Positions 26,413-35,309 of a stretch of 64,000 nt of DNA are shown piece by piece. Each line of letters begins with the position of its first letter. Within the stretch, counting starts at the first letter, position 1. The DNA is from CAADGY01 sp900696665. GTDB lineage: Bacteria; Acidobacteriota; Terriglobia; Bryobacterales; Bryobacteraceae. The notes beneath the pieces are model-generated. The model did no database searches. It had not been told where the DNA came from and saw nothing but the letters and a program-made list of their open reading frames with translations. Where the stretch lies: NCBI GenBank assembly GCA_035063885.1, contig JAPSFM010000017.1, positions 9,224-73,223 of the forward strand, written 5' to 3'. A program made the translations under genes and the position numbers.

Positions 26413-27429
26413 TCAATTGCCGAGATACCGGGAATACAGGCTCCGCGCCACACCCGTATCCTGCGTCCCTTTGATGATGGCGCGGCCATCCGGAAACACG
26501 GTCATCTCGTAGGGCGTTATAAAGAAGCGAAGGGCAAACTCGTTCGCCTTCACCAGGCCGAGCGGCGCGAGCCTTTCCTGAAGAGCTTGCAAGTCGACGG
26601 GCCGGGTGCGTTCGTGGATCTGTACCGCGTTTCGTCCGCACAGGCTGACCGGCGCCCGGTCCTTGCCGCGAAGGTGGATGAAATCCCGCCGTCCACAGCA
26701 CTCGCAATCCACCTGGGGCCCGGGCTGTTCCACTTGCCGGATCACACCGGTCCACACATCCACCGTGGTGATGCGGGGGATAGCCGGCTCTCCGCACAGA
26801 ATTCGCATCGCCGCTGCCACTTGCAGCGAAGCGATGACCGACGTGATGGTATTCAGCACGCCCGCTGTCTCGCATGTCGGTTGTGCCCCCTCCGGTGGAG
26901 ACGGGTAGATGCACTTCAGGCATGCGGTAGATCCGGCAATCACCGGCATGGTCAGTCCATAACTTCCGACAGCGGCGCCGTACACCCAGGGTATTCCTCC
27001 GGCGACGGCAAAATCGTTGATGAGATAACGGACCTCGAAGTTATCGGACCCGTCGAGAATAAGAGAGACCCCCTCCAGAATTTCCTCAATATTCCTCGGG
27101 GTCAGATCCGCCACGACATGCCGGATGGAAATACCGGAATTCACGGCAGCCAGTTTCCGGGCCGCGGCCACCGCTTTCGGCAGTCCCTCATTTACATCGT
27201 TTTCGTCATAGAGCCACTGCCGCTGTAGATTACTGAGTTCCAGGTAATCGCGGTCCACCAACAGAAGGTTGCCAACGCCGGCGCGGGCCAGTGCCTCGGC
27301 GTGAAAACTCCCCAGGGCTCCGCATCCGACGACGGCCACTCGTGCGGAAAACAGGCGCTCCTGCCCCGCTTGCCCCAGGGGTGCGAAGCGGATCTGTCGC
27401 GAGTAACGTTCACTATCCCGGGGAGTCAT
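26413..27429 (-). CDS. ThiF/MoeB-family E1-like adenylyltransferase
   Basis: ATP-dependent activating enzyme that adenylates the C-terminal glycine of a ubiquitin-like sulfur carrier such as ThiS or MoaD. N-terminal RYSRQIRFAPLGQAGQERL is the family start; the nucleotide site VVGCGALGSFHAEALARAGVG follows. Two CxxC pairs (CLKC near residue 171 and CECC near 238) would hold zinc, and PTCETAGVLNTIT carries the catalytic cysteine region. No rhodanese domain is present. At 338 residues it is intermediate between MoeB and MOCS3. No thiS or moaD is in the window. Its ATG and the bamA ATG share one CATG. Confidence 0.88.
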   Translation of the reverse strand: MTPRDSERYSRQIRFAPLGQAGQERLFSARVAVVGCGALGSFHAEALARAGVGNLLLVDRDYLELSNLQRQWLYDENDVNEGLPKAVAAARKLAAVNSGISIRHVVADLTPRNIEEILEGVSLILDGSDNFEVRYLINDFAVAGGIPWVYGAAVGSYGLTMPVIAGSTACLKCIYPSPPEGAQPTCETAGVLNTITSVIASLQVAAAMRILCGEPAIPRITTVDVWTGVIRQVEQPGPQVDCECCGRRDFIHLRGKDRAPVSLCGRNAVQIHERTRPVDLQALQERLAPLGLVKANEFALRFFITPYEMTVFPDGRAIIKGTQDTGVARSLYSRYLGN

Positions 27430-30400
27430 GCCTAAGAAGATGGTAACTGATGCGGTATCATTTACATCAGTGGTGACCCGGCCAGGCCGCCGTCTTCTGC
27501 TGGCGCTCTCATCGTTATCCTTGATCTCCGCGATCCGGCTTTTTGCGGCGCCGCAGGACTATGCCGGAAAGCCCGTGGCGGCCATTGAATTCGAGCCGGC
27601 CACGCAGCCGCTTTCGCAAGCGGAGATCGATCGCAATCTTGGTATCTCCATCGGCACGCCGCTCGATTTGAAGGAACTCAGCGCCGGCCTGGAACGCCTG
27701 TACAGCAGCGGCCGCTACGCTGACATTCAGGTGGAAGCGGAGTTGCGCGGGGGTGGTGTCGTCTTGCGGTTCCTCACGAAGCCGGCGTGGTTCATTGGCC
27801 GCGTAACGGTTGAGGGTGTCCCGGATCCGCCGAACCGCGGACAACTCGAGAACGTGACAAAGCTGGAACTCGGCTCCCAGTTCACGGAGCGCGCTTTTCG
27901 CCAGGCGATCGAAAAGCTGGAGCAGCTTCTTAGGAATAACGGCTTTTACCGGCCCAGGATCGAGTCGGACTTCGAGGCGCAGCCCGAAGTGAACCAGGTG
28001 AACATCCGGTTCTTTATCGAGCCGGGGGAAAGAGCGAAATTCGCCCAACCGACGCTTACCGGTGATCTCGAGCGCCAGCCGGAGGACATCGTCAGCGATA
28101 CGGGCTGGAAAAGGCTATGGGGCCTGCTCGGGTGGAAAACCGTTACGGAGAACCGCCTTCAGCGCGGGCTCGAAAACATCCGGACGGCCTATCGCAAAGA
28201 CAACCGCCTGCTGGCCAGCGTTACCCTGGACGATCTTAAATTCCAGCCCGATCCCAATACCGTCACACCCGCGCTCAAAATCGACGCTGGGCCAACAATC
28301 GAAATCCGCACGGAAGGCGCGAAAATCTCGCGAGGCAAGTTACGCCAGTTGGTACCTGTTTACCAGGAGCAGTCCGTTGACAAGGACTTGTTGGTGGAGG
28401 GAGCCGGCAATTTACAGTCCTATTTGCAGTCCGAGGGGTACTTCGATGCCCGGGTCAATTTCAAAACTGCCGATCCCAGCACGGATAAAGAAGTGATTAC
28501 GTTTGTGCTCGACCGCGGGCCTCGGCACAGTCTCAAACACCTGGAAATCACTGGCAACTCCTATTTTGATACCGCCACTATCCGTGAGCGCATGTATTTG
28601 CGCACCGCCAGCCTTCTTCAGTTCCGGCACGGGCGGTTTAGCGAGGAATACCTGGAGCGTGACCGCCAGGCGATCACGGATCTCTATCGGGGCAACGGCT
28701 TTCGTGAAGTGAAGGTTTCCTCCCGAATCGAAGCAAACTACGGAGGCGATCCGAACGACATAGCGGTATACCTTAAGATTGAAGAAGGTCCACAGTGGTT
28801 TGTGTCGGCGCTCGAGATCAGCGGTGTCAATCTTCGCGACTATGAATACATCCAGTCGTTGCTGCATTCGAGCGAAGGGCAGCCGTATAGTGAGATCAAC
28901 ATCGCCGCTGACCGCGATGCGATCCTGAGTTTTTACTACAACAACGGCTTCCCCGACGCGAGCTTTGATTTCACAGCCACTCCGGGACCCGGTCCCCACC
29001 AGATGCAGCTCAAGTTCATTGTTAATGAGGGTCCGCGTTATTTCATCCGGCAGGTGCTGGTGGGGGGGCTTGAAACCACCGATCCCGAACTTGTGCGCGA
29101 ACGCATTCTCCTGCGCCCTGGCGATGCCCTCTCTCAGATTGCAATGAATGAGAGCCAGCGGAACCTGTACGAGCTAGGCATCTTCGCTAAGGTGGACACC
29201 GCTGTTCAGAACTCCGAAGGCAAAGAGCGCAACAAGAACGTACTTTACGAAGTAGAGGAGGCGCGGAAATACTCCCTGAACGCCGGTGTGGGCGCCGAAA
29301 TCGCCCGTATTGGAGGCGGCGCGGCGACGAATCTCACGTCGCCGGGCGGCTCGGCGGGGTTCAGCCCTCGCATCTCCATTGGTATCAGCCGTTCGAACTT
29401 CCTGGGTGTCGCTCATACCGTCAGCCTGAATACGCGCTTTTCCTCTTTTCAGCGCCGGGGTGTAATCAACTACCTTGCACCGCAGTTCAAAGGGAATCAG
29501 GACATCAGTCTCAATTTCACCGGCATATATGACGACTCACGTGACGTGAGAACATTTGCGGCAAAGCGGATGGAAGCAAGCGCTCAGGTGGGTCAACGGC
29601 TTTCCAAGGCGAACACCGCGCAGTACCGCATTCAAATCCGGCGTGTGAGCGTAGATGAAAATACGCTGAAGATCACACCGGGCCTGATTCCTCTGTTCTC
29701 GCAACCGGTTCGTGTTACCGTTGTCGGCGGCAGTTTCATTCAGGACCGCCGCGACGACCCCATTGATGCGAGACGTGGTATCTACAACACCGTCGATCTG
29801 GGAGTTACCGCTAAATTTTTGGGGTCGCAGACAGATTTTTCCCGGCTGCTGGCGCGAAACGCGACTTATCATCCACTGACCCGGCAAGTTGTCTTTGCAC
29901 GTCAAACCACCTTCGGGTGGATGTATAGCTTTGCCTCGGAGGGCGATCCGTTGCAGGATATCCCTCTTCCCGAACGGTTTTTTTCCGGAGGCGCTTCCTC
30001 GCACCGTGGGTTTTCCGAGAACCAGGCCGGCGGCCGCGATTTAACAACCGGGTTCCCGATTGGCGGCAAAGCCCTCCTGATGAACACCCTGGAGTTGAGA
30101 TATCCACTCGTCGGCGAAAACCTGACGGGCGTACTCTTTCACGATGCGGGAAACGTCTACTCCAGTCTGAGGCGCCTGTCGCTGCGCCAGACACAGAGGG
30201 ACGATTCCAACTTCGATTACATGGTGCATGCGGTAGGTTTCGGAATACGATATCGTACGCCTGTGGGTCCTGTCCGCGTGGATCTTGCCTACGTTCCGAA
30301 CTCACCACGGTTTTGGGGTTTTGAGGGGACTCGCGAGGAGCTTCTGTTCAACTGTGCGGCGGGTCCGGGTCCTCAATGCCCTCGGACGCTTCAGCGGCTT

Positions 30401-30442
30401 AGCCGCTTTCAGTTCCACTTCTCTCTCGGACAGGCCTTTTGA
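27428..30442 (+). CDS. BamA/TamA-family outer-membrane assembly protein with about seven POTRA domains
   Basis: Omp85-family protein of up to 1004 residues, expected to insert outer-membrane proteins. A signal peptide lies at about 20-42. Seven POTRA-like modules are discernible at about 50-118, 121-201, 203-290, 291-365, 366-455, 457-536 and 538-612; the last four have clear ends such as LDRGPR, IEEGPQ and VNEGPRY. The beta-barrel runs from about 615 to the C-terminal phenylalanine, with GGASSHRGFSENQAGG and VGFGIRYRTPVGPVRVDLAY being the conserved barrel and final-strand motifs. E. coli BamA has five POTRAs. Start may be GTG at 27470, which gives a better signal peptide. Overlaps the next gene by ATGA. 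Confidence 0.9.
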   Translation: MPKKMVTDAVSFTSVVTRPGRRLLLALSSLSLISAIRLFAAPQDYAGKPVAAIEFEPATQPLSQAEIDRNLGISIGTPLDLKELSAGLERLYSSGRYADIQVEAELRGGGVVLRFLTKPAWFIGRVTVEGVPDPPNRGQLENVTKLELGSQFTERAFRQAIEKLEQLLRNNGFYRPRIESDFEAQPEVNQVNIRFFIEPGERAKFAQPTLTGDLERQPEDIVSDTGWKRLWGLLGWKTVTENRLQRGLENIRTAYRKDNRLLASVTLDDLKFQPDPNTVTPALKIDAGPTIEIRTEGAKISRGKLRQLVPVYQEQSVDKDLLVEGAGNLQSYLQSEGYFDARVNFKTADPSTDKEVITFVLDRGPRHSLKHLEITGNSYFDTATIRERMYLRTASLLQFRHGRFSEEYLERDRQAITDLYRGNGFREVKVSSRIEANYGGDPNDIAVYLKIEEGPQWFVSALEISGVNLRDYEYIQSLLHSSEGQPYSEINIAADRDAILSFYYNNGFPDASFDFTATPGPGPHQMQLKFIVNEGPRYFIRQVLVGGLETTDPELVRERILLRPGDALSQIAMNESQRNLYELGIFAKVDTAVQNSEGKERNKNVLYEVEEARKYSLNAGVGAEIARIGGGAATNLTSPGGSAGFSPRISIGISRSNFLGVAHTVSLNTRFSSFQRRGVINYLAPQFKGNQDISLNFTGIYDDSRDVRTFAAKRMEASAQVGQRLSKANTAQYRIQIRRVSVDENTLKITPGLIPLFSQPVRVTVVGGSFIQDRRDDPIDARRGIYNTVDLGVTAKFLGSQTDFSRLLARNATYHPLTRQVVFARQTTFGWMYSFASEGDPLQDIPLPERFFSGGASSHRGFSENQAGGRDLTTGFPIGGKALLMNTLELRYPLVGENLTGVLFHDAGNVYSSLRRLSLRQTQRDDSNFDYMVHAVGFGIRYRTPVGPVRVDLAYVPNSPRFWGFEGTREELLFNCAAGPGPQCPRTLQRLSRFQFHFSLGQAF
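27456..27461 (+). promoter_or_regulatory. Possible -10 element for a leaderless bamA start
   Basis: TATCAT lies 8 bases before the in-frame GTG at 27470, which begins a cleaner signal peptide than the ATG at 27428. No convincing -35. If real, the annotated first 14 codons are untranscribed. Confidence 0.25.
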
Positions 30443-31092
30443 TGAAGCACGCTGTTTGCCCATTGCTGCTCTTGGCGGTTGCGTCCCATGGGGTGGGGGG
30501 GGAACTCATCGACCGCATTGCCGTGAGAGTGGACGGCACGATCATTACTCAAAGCGAGATCGTGCGGGATATTAGAATCACAGCATTCCTTGACGGCAGG
30601 CCCGTCGTGCTGAATCCCGATACGATGCGCAAGGCCGCGGAGCGCCTGGTGGAACGCGCCCTGATCCGCAGGGAGATGGACGCAAACCGCTATCCGCCCG
30701 CCCAACTTGTAGAGGCCAACCACCTGCTCGATCAGATCAAGGGGCGCTTCGCGAGCAAGGATATTTTGACGAGCACTCTGGCAGAGTACGCGATCGGAGA
30801 AGACGACGTTCGCGATCATCTTCTGCTTCAGCTCACTACTTTGCGGTTCATCGAATACCGCTTTCGTCCCGCTATTCAGGTTGCCCCGCGCGACATTGAG
30901 ACCTACTATGAAACGGTTTTCTTACCACAGGCCGGACAGAGCCACACGCAGAGAATCCCGCCTCTCGACGAAGTTCGAGGCGATATTGAGAAGATCCTGA
31001 CGAACCAGCGCGTGGATCAATCGCTGGATCGCTGGCTTCAGGAAACGCGGCTACAGGTGGATATCGAGTTTCAGGATGAGGCCTTTTCGTGA
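30442..31092 (+). CDS. SurA-like periplasmic chaperone lacking PPIase domain
   Basis: 216-residue exported protein resembling the SurA core chaperone. The signal peptide is residues 1-20 (HAVCPLLLLAVASHGVGG), followed by LIDRIAVRVDGTIITQSEIV, the SurA N-terminal motif. Helices resembling the chaperone core run to about 160, and the end (EVRGDIEKILTNQRVDQSLDRWL) matches the C-terminal SurA helix. No parvulin rotamase domain lies between. Start ATG at 30442 overlaps the bamA stop, and its own stop overlaps the tamB GTG. The operon context suggests delivery of outer-membrane protein clients to the upstream Omp85 protein. Confidence 0.82.
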   Translation: MKHAVCPLLLLAVASHGVGGELIDRIAVRVDGTIITQSEIVRDIRITAFLDGRPVVLNPDTMRKAAERLVERALIRREMDANRYPPAQLVEANHLLDQIKGRFASKDILTSTLAEYAIGEDDVRDHLLLQLTTLRFIEYRFRPAIQVAPRDIETYYETVFLPQAGQSHTQRIPPLDEVRGDIEKILTNQRVDQSLDRWLQETRLQVDIEFQDEAFS

Positions 31093-34000
31093 GGCGCCCG
31101 GCTAAGATCCTGTTCTGGGCGGGCGGCGCGGTTATCGTGCTTGTCCTCGGCATCTCCATAGCCGCGTTCTTCGTACTGCAGTCCGAGTGGTTCTACAACA
31201 AAGTTCGGGATCGTATCGTTTATGAGGTGGAACGGGCCAGCGGCGGAACTTCACAAATTGGTTCCTTCCAAATCGATTGGAAAACTCTCACCGCCAGGGT
31301 TCACGGATTCGTTCTGCATGGGACCGAGCCGCCGGATGTGCCCCCTTTGTTCCGCGCAGAACAGATCGAAGTGGGTTTGAAGATCATCTCACTCATCAAG
31401 AAGGACGTCGATATCGCTTCGCTGATAGTAGACCAGCCCCGGATCCATATACTCGTCGACGAGAGCGGCAAAACGAATATCCCTGCACCGAAGGTGCGGC
31501 GCACCTCGACGAAGAGTCCCATCGAAACGATATTGGATCTGGCTGTACGGGATTTCCGGCTGAACGATGGCCAGATGATTTACGACTCGCGAACCATCCC
31601 GATCAGCGTTCGCGGCGAGGACCTGCATGTCCATTTCACTTACAATTCCGCCGTTCCGCGCTATGAAGGCAACGTGGCGTTCTTCCGCTTGAACGTCGAC
31701 GCGCCCGGATTCTCTCCGGTTGCATTCACCGTGGATGCCGCGCTGGCGATGGAGCGGAACAGGCTGGAAATTTCCAAAGCACGGCTCGGAATGGGTCAGA
31801 CGTCCGTTACGCTCTCGGGAACCGTTCAGGATTTCCGCGCACCGCGGGCCGGTTTCGATTTCGTGGCGGATCTGTCGATTCCTGAACTGGCCGGCCCGTT
31901 CAAGCTGCCGGTCGAGAAACGGGGAACCGTGGCGATTCGTGACGGACACGCGAGTTGGACCAGCGAGGCGGGATATCTCGTAACCGGCAAGCTCACAGGA
32001 CGCGATCTCGGCTTCCGCCGTGCGGGGGTCAACATTCCTCGGGCCGCGTTCCATGCGGACCTGCGCGTGTCGCCGCGGGGGCTTCGCCTGGACGATCTGC
32101 ATACTACGGCCATGGGCGGTGTGTTCAACGGGAGTCTGGGCTTCGATGAGTTTGAACGTTTGCGCGTGGCAGGAGAGATCAACGGGTTCCTGTTAAGCGA
32201 GTTGACCCGGGTTGTGAGCCGGCCGGATCTTGCTTGGAGCGGAGTAGTGTCGGGTCCGGTGCGTGTCAGTGGAACGTTGACCGGGGGAGGGTTGCGCGGC
32301 GTCGAAGTAACGGGTGGATTTAAAGTGTCTCCAGCCGAAGGACCGAACCCGGTTCACGGGTCCGTCGAAGTCACCTATAGCCAGCGCGCCGGAACCTTGC
32401 GTCTTGGAAGTTCCTCCATCGAAGCGGGCGATACAAGGATCGATTTCAGCGGGATGCTTGGCGACAACCTTAGGGTGCATCTTCTTTCCCGCGACTTGAC
32501 TGACCTTCTTCCGGCGATTCACATGGTAAGCGAAGAGGCACCAGAACAATTGCCGGTTGAATTGGCAGCCGGTGGCACAGCGGAATTCAGCGGCAATGTT
32601 CTCGGCAAGCTGAACGCCCTCCAAATCACCGGACGGCTGCAATTGACTGGCTTTGTGGTCCAGAATCAGCGGGTCGACCAGCTCACGGCGGCGTTCAAAG
32701 TCGAGACCGATCTGGCCCGAGTGCACAGGCTTTCCGTCCGGCGAGGAGATATGGTGGCGGTAGCACAGGGTGAAGCCGGACTCGAAAACTGGAGGCTGAC
32801 GCCGGATAGCACGATCCATGCGAGTGCGTCTCTCGAGAAGGCACAACTCGGGACGCTGCTCGCTGAGATAGGCCGGAAGGAACCGGTTGACGGCACTCTT
32901 CGCGGCTCCGTGGATGTTTCGGGGACGTATGGCTCACCCGATACATCTATCCAAACCACTATTCAGAATTTCCGTGCGTGGGAGGAAACCTTTGACAGTG
33001 TGCGGGCCGACCTGAGTGTGACGCGCGGGCGTGTGAAACTGATCGCCGGCCGGCTACAGCACGGTGCGGCACGCCTCGATCTCGTGGGGACGTACGATCA
33101 TCCCGAGGACGATTGGAAGAACGGCAAGATGCACTTTCAAACGTCAACAAAGGGGTTCACACTGAGGCAATTCAAGACCGTCCAGAGGTTGGGGCTGCAG
33201 GTTCAAGCCGCCATCGGGGCCAGAGCCGAAGGATCCGCTGATATCGTGAACGGAGCTTTCCGTCTCGGCTCGCTGAATGGTGAAGTCTCGATTCTAGACC
33301 TGATGCTCGAGAAAGAGCGTGTGGGCAACATACGGCTGCAGGCTGCTTCGAAAGATGGCCGGCTTACGGTACGGACGAACGCCGTGCTGCGCAGGTCGAA
33401 AGTAGAGGGTAACGCCGAGTTCCGGCTTGCCGGCGATTACCCGGGCAAAGGCCGCATTCGATTCACACCGCTCAGCTTCTCCACAATCCAACAATTGCGG
33501 TCCGGACAGAAGAACCCGTTGCCATTTGAAGGGATCATTGCGGGGCAGACCACCTTTGAGGGGCCCCTTCTCAAGCCCGATAACCTTGCGGGGCAGGTGG
33601 AGTTGACGGAGCTTCGTGTTTGGCCGAACGCGGGCGGTGCTCTCCGAACAACAGCGGACTCTAAGGAACTGTCGCTTCAGAATGACGGTCCAGTCGTGCT
33701 CAACTTCCGCGGTAAGACTCTGGACGTCCAGCGTGCGGTTTTGACCGGCAAAGGCACCAACCTGTCGGCGAGTGGGGGCTTTTCCTATCAGGACAAAAAC
33801 CCGTGGAATCTTGGGTTGAAAGGTTCAGTAGATCTTTCGATTCTGGAAGTTTTCGATCGTGATATACGATCTTCCGGAACGATGTCGGTGGATGCGTCGC
33901 TTAAGGGGTCGATAGCCGATCCTCAGATTTTCGGGCAGGTCCGGTTTACGGCTGCGTCGTTCTACCACGAAGCACTTCCAAACGGCATCGATGGCCTCAA

Positions 34001-35096
34001 TGGATCGATCGGCTTCGACCGCGGGCGCGCGACGATCGAGGAAATGAAGGGAACGACCGGGGGCGGCAGCGTTGCCGTTACCGGATTTCTCGGTTTTGGT
34101 GGGGAAGAGCTTGTTTACCGCCTGGGCGTCAACCTCAAGGAAGTTCGCGTACGATATCCCGAAGCGGTCAGCACGACTTTGAATGCGGCCCTGAACTGGA
34201 CGGGGACGGCCCGGCAAAGCCTGCTGTCGGGCACCGCCACCATCATACGCACTGGCTTTAATCCGCAAACCGACATCGCCGGGCTGCTGGCTTCCTCGGC
34301 ACGGCCGGTACCTACGCCGACAAGCCCCAACGAATTTCTGCAAGGCATGCAGCTTGATATACACGTCGAGAACGCGCCGAACCTCATGCTTCAGACGTCT
34401 TACACGCAGGATCTCCAGGCGGATATCGACCTGCACGTTCGCGGCACAGGCACCCGCCCCGCACTGCTGGGACGTGTCACGGTGAGCGAAGGCGAGATCA
34501 ATTTCTTCGGAAGCAAATATCAGATCAACCGGGGCGAGGTGAATTTTTTCAACCCGGTAAAGATCGAACCCGTGCTCGATATCGACTTACAGACCGAAGC
34601 CCGTGGCGTGACAGTGAATATCACTCTCTCCGGCACGCCTACCCGGATGAATGTCACTTATCGTTCCGATCCGCCGCTCGCGCCTTCCGACATCGTGGCG
34701 CTGCTTGCGGTAGGACGAGAGCCGAATGCTGCGCAGAATCTCGCTTCCAGCCAGATCGTGACCAACCAGAGCTTTCTCGCGACTGGCGCGAACACGCTGA
34801 TCAGCCAGGCGATTGCCACGCCCGTCTCAAGCCGCCTTCAGCGTTTCTTTGGTGTCAGCAAGCTGAAAATCGATCCGATGCTCACGGGTTTGGAAGGCAC
34901 GCCGCAAGCGCGGCTGACCATTGAGCAACAAATCTCTCCGAACATCACGCTGACCTATGTGACGAATCTGACCGAAACGCAGCAGCAGATTGTCAGGCTG
35001 GAGTGGGATTTCAGCCGGCAGTGGTCCGTTGTCGCGGTCCGCGACGCAAACGGAATTTTCGGCATCGACTTCAATTATAAGAAGCGGTTCAAGTAA
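31089..35096 (+). CDS. tamB: TamB-family envelope translocation/bridge protein (DUF490)
   Basis: Large 1335-residue AsmA-like protein spanning the periplasm. An N-terminal membrane anchor (about 8-28, WAGGAVIVLVLGISIAAFFVL) is followed by AsmA/DUF748-like start (IGSFQIDWKTLTARVHGF) and then a long beta-taco region. The C-terminal DUF490 domain (about 1000-1335) includes GTGTRPALLGRVTVSEGEIN, YQINRGEVNFFNPVKIEPV and LAPSDIVALLAVGRE. Such proteins move phospholipids or assist outer-membrane assembly. GTG start overlaps the SurA-like stop (GTGA). E. coli TamB has about 1259 residues. Confidence 0.92.
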   Translation: MRRPAKILFWAGGAVIVLVLGISIAAFFVLQSEWFYNKVRDRIVYEVERASGGTSQIGSFQIDWKTLTARVHGFVLHGTEPPDVPPLFRAEQIEVGLKIISLIKKDVDIASLIVDQPRIHILVDESGKTNIPAPKVRRTSTKSPIETILDLAVRDFRLNDGQMIYDSRTIPISVRGEDLHVHFTYNSAVPRYEGNVAFFRLNVDAPGFSPVAFTVDAALAMERNRLEISKARLGMGQTSVTLSGTVQDFRAPRAGFDFVADLSIPELAGPFKLPVEKRGTVAIRDGHASWTSEAGYLVTGKLTGRDLGFRRAGVNIPRAAFHADLRVSPRGLRLDDLHTTAMGGVFNGSLGFDEFERLRVAGEINGFLLSELTRVVSRPDLAWSGVVSGPVRVSGTLTGGGLRGVEVTGGFKVSPAEGPNPVHGSVEVTYSQRAGTLRLGSSSIEAGDTRIDFSGMLGDNLRVHLLSRDLTDLLPAIHMVSEEAPEQLPVELAAGGTAEFSGNVLGKLNALQITGRLQLTGFVVQNQRVDQLTAAFKVETDLARVHRLSVRRGDMVAVAQGEAGLENWRLTPDSTIHASASLEKAQLGTLLAEIGRKEPVDGTLRGSVDVSGTYGSPDTSIQTTIQNFRAWEETFDSVRADLSVTRGRVKLIAGRLQHGAARLDLVGTYDHPEDDWKNGKMHFQTSTKGFTLRQFKTVQRLGLQVQAAIGARAEGSADIVNGAFRLGSLNGEVSILDLMLEKERVGNIRLQAASKDGRLTVRTNAVLRRSKVEGNAEFRLAGDYPGKGRIRFTPLSFSTIQQLRSGQKNPLPFEGIIAGQTTFEGPLLKPDNLAGQVELTELRVWPNAGGALRTTADSKELSLQNDGPVVLNFRGKTLDVQRAVLTGKGTNLSASGGFSYQDKNPWNLGLKGSVDLSILEVFDRDIRSSGTMSVDASLKGSIADPQIFGQVRFTAASFYHEALPNGIDGLNGSIGFDRGRATIEEMKGTTGGGSVAVTGFLGFGGEELVYRLGVNLKEVRVRYPEAVSTTLNAALNWTGTARQSLLSGTATIIRTGFNPQTDIAGLLASSARPVPTPTSPNEFLQGMQLDIHVENAPNLMLQTSYTQDLQADIDLHVRGTGTRPALLGRVTVSEGEINFFGSKYQINRGEVNFFNPVKIEPVLDIDLQTEARGVTVNITLSGTPTRMNVTYRSDPPLAPSDIVALLAVGREPNAAQNLASSQIVTNQSFLATGANTLISQAIATPVSSRLQRFFGVSKLKIDPMLTGLEGTPQARLTIEQQISPNITLTYVTNLTETQQQIVRLEWDFSRQWSVVAVRDANGIFGIDFNYKKRFK

Positions 35097-35193
35097 GTAC
35101 ACTGTTCGCGGCAGCTTTGCAATCTGACGAGAGCTTAAACAGGCTTATGTTGCACTGAGGGCTTCTTTTCCCGTCCGGATTGGAGTATGCTGG

Positions 35194-35261
35194 CCTTCGA
35201 AGGAGGATGCCCATGCGGCCGGCGTCCGATCTCGCGCTCGCCGGGAGCGCTACCGCGCTCC
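35194..35261 (+). other. Leader hairpins before the cache-sensor gene
   Basis: The 213-base gap after tamB holds a 10-base palindrome CCTTCGAAGG (35194-35203) and a 7-base-pair hairpin GGAGCGC-TACC-GCGCTCC (35244-35261), both upstream of the AAAGGAG site at 35297-35303. They could be a tamB terminator without a U tract or a regulatory leader; no known riboswitch is recognised. Confidence 0.3.
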
Positions 35262-35309
35262 TTACGCCGCTCCCCGCATCCTGCAACGCCCGTCCCAAAG
35301 GAGCCTTGT

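Noticed and set aside
31389..32102. Minus-strand ORF opposite tamB
   Set aside because: No recognisable motifs and antisense to a clear TamB reading frame.
35187..35309. Upstream in-frame start for the cache sensor
   Set aside because: The extension is not signal-like, and a ribosome site precedes the ATG at 35310.
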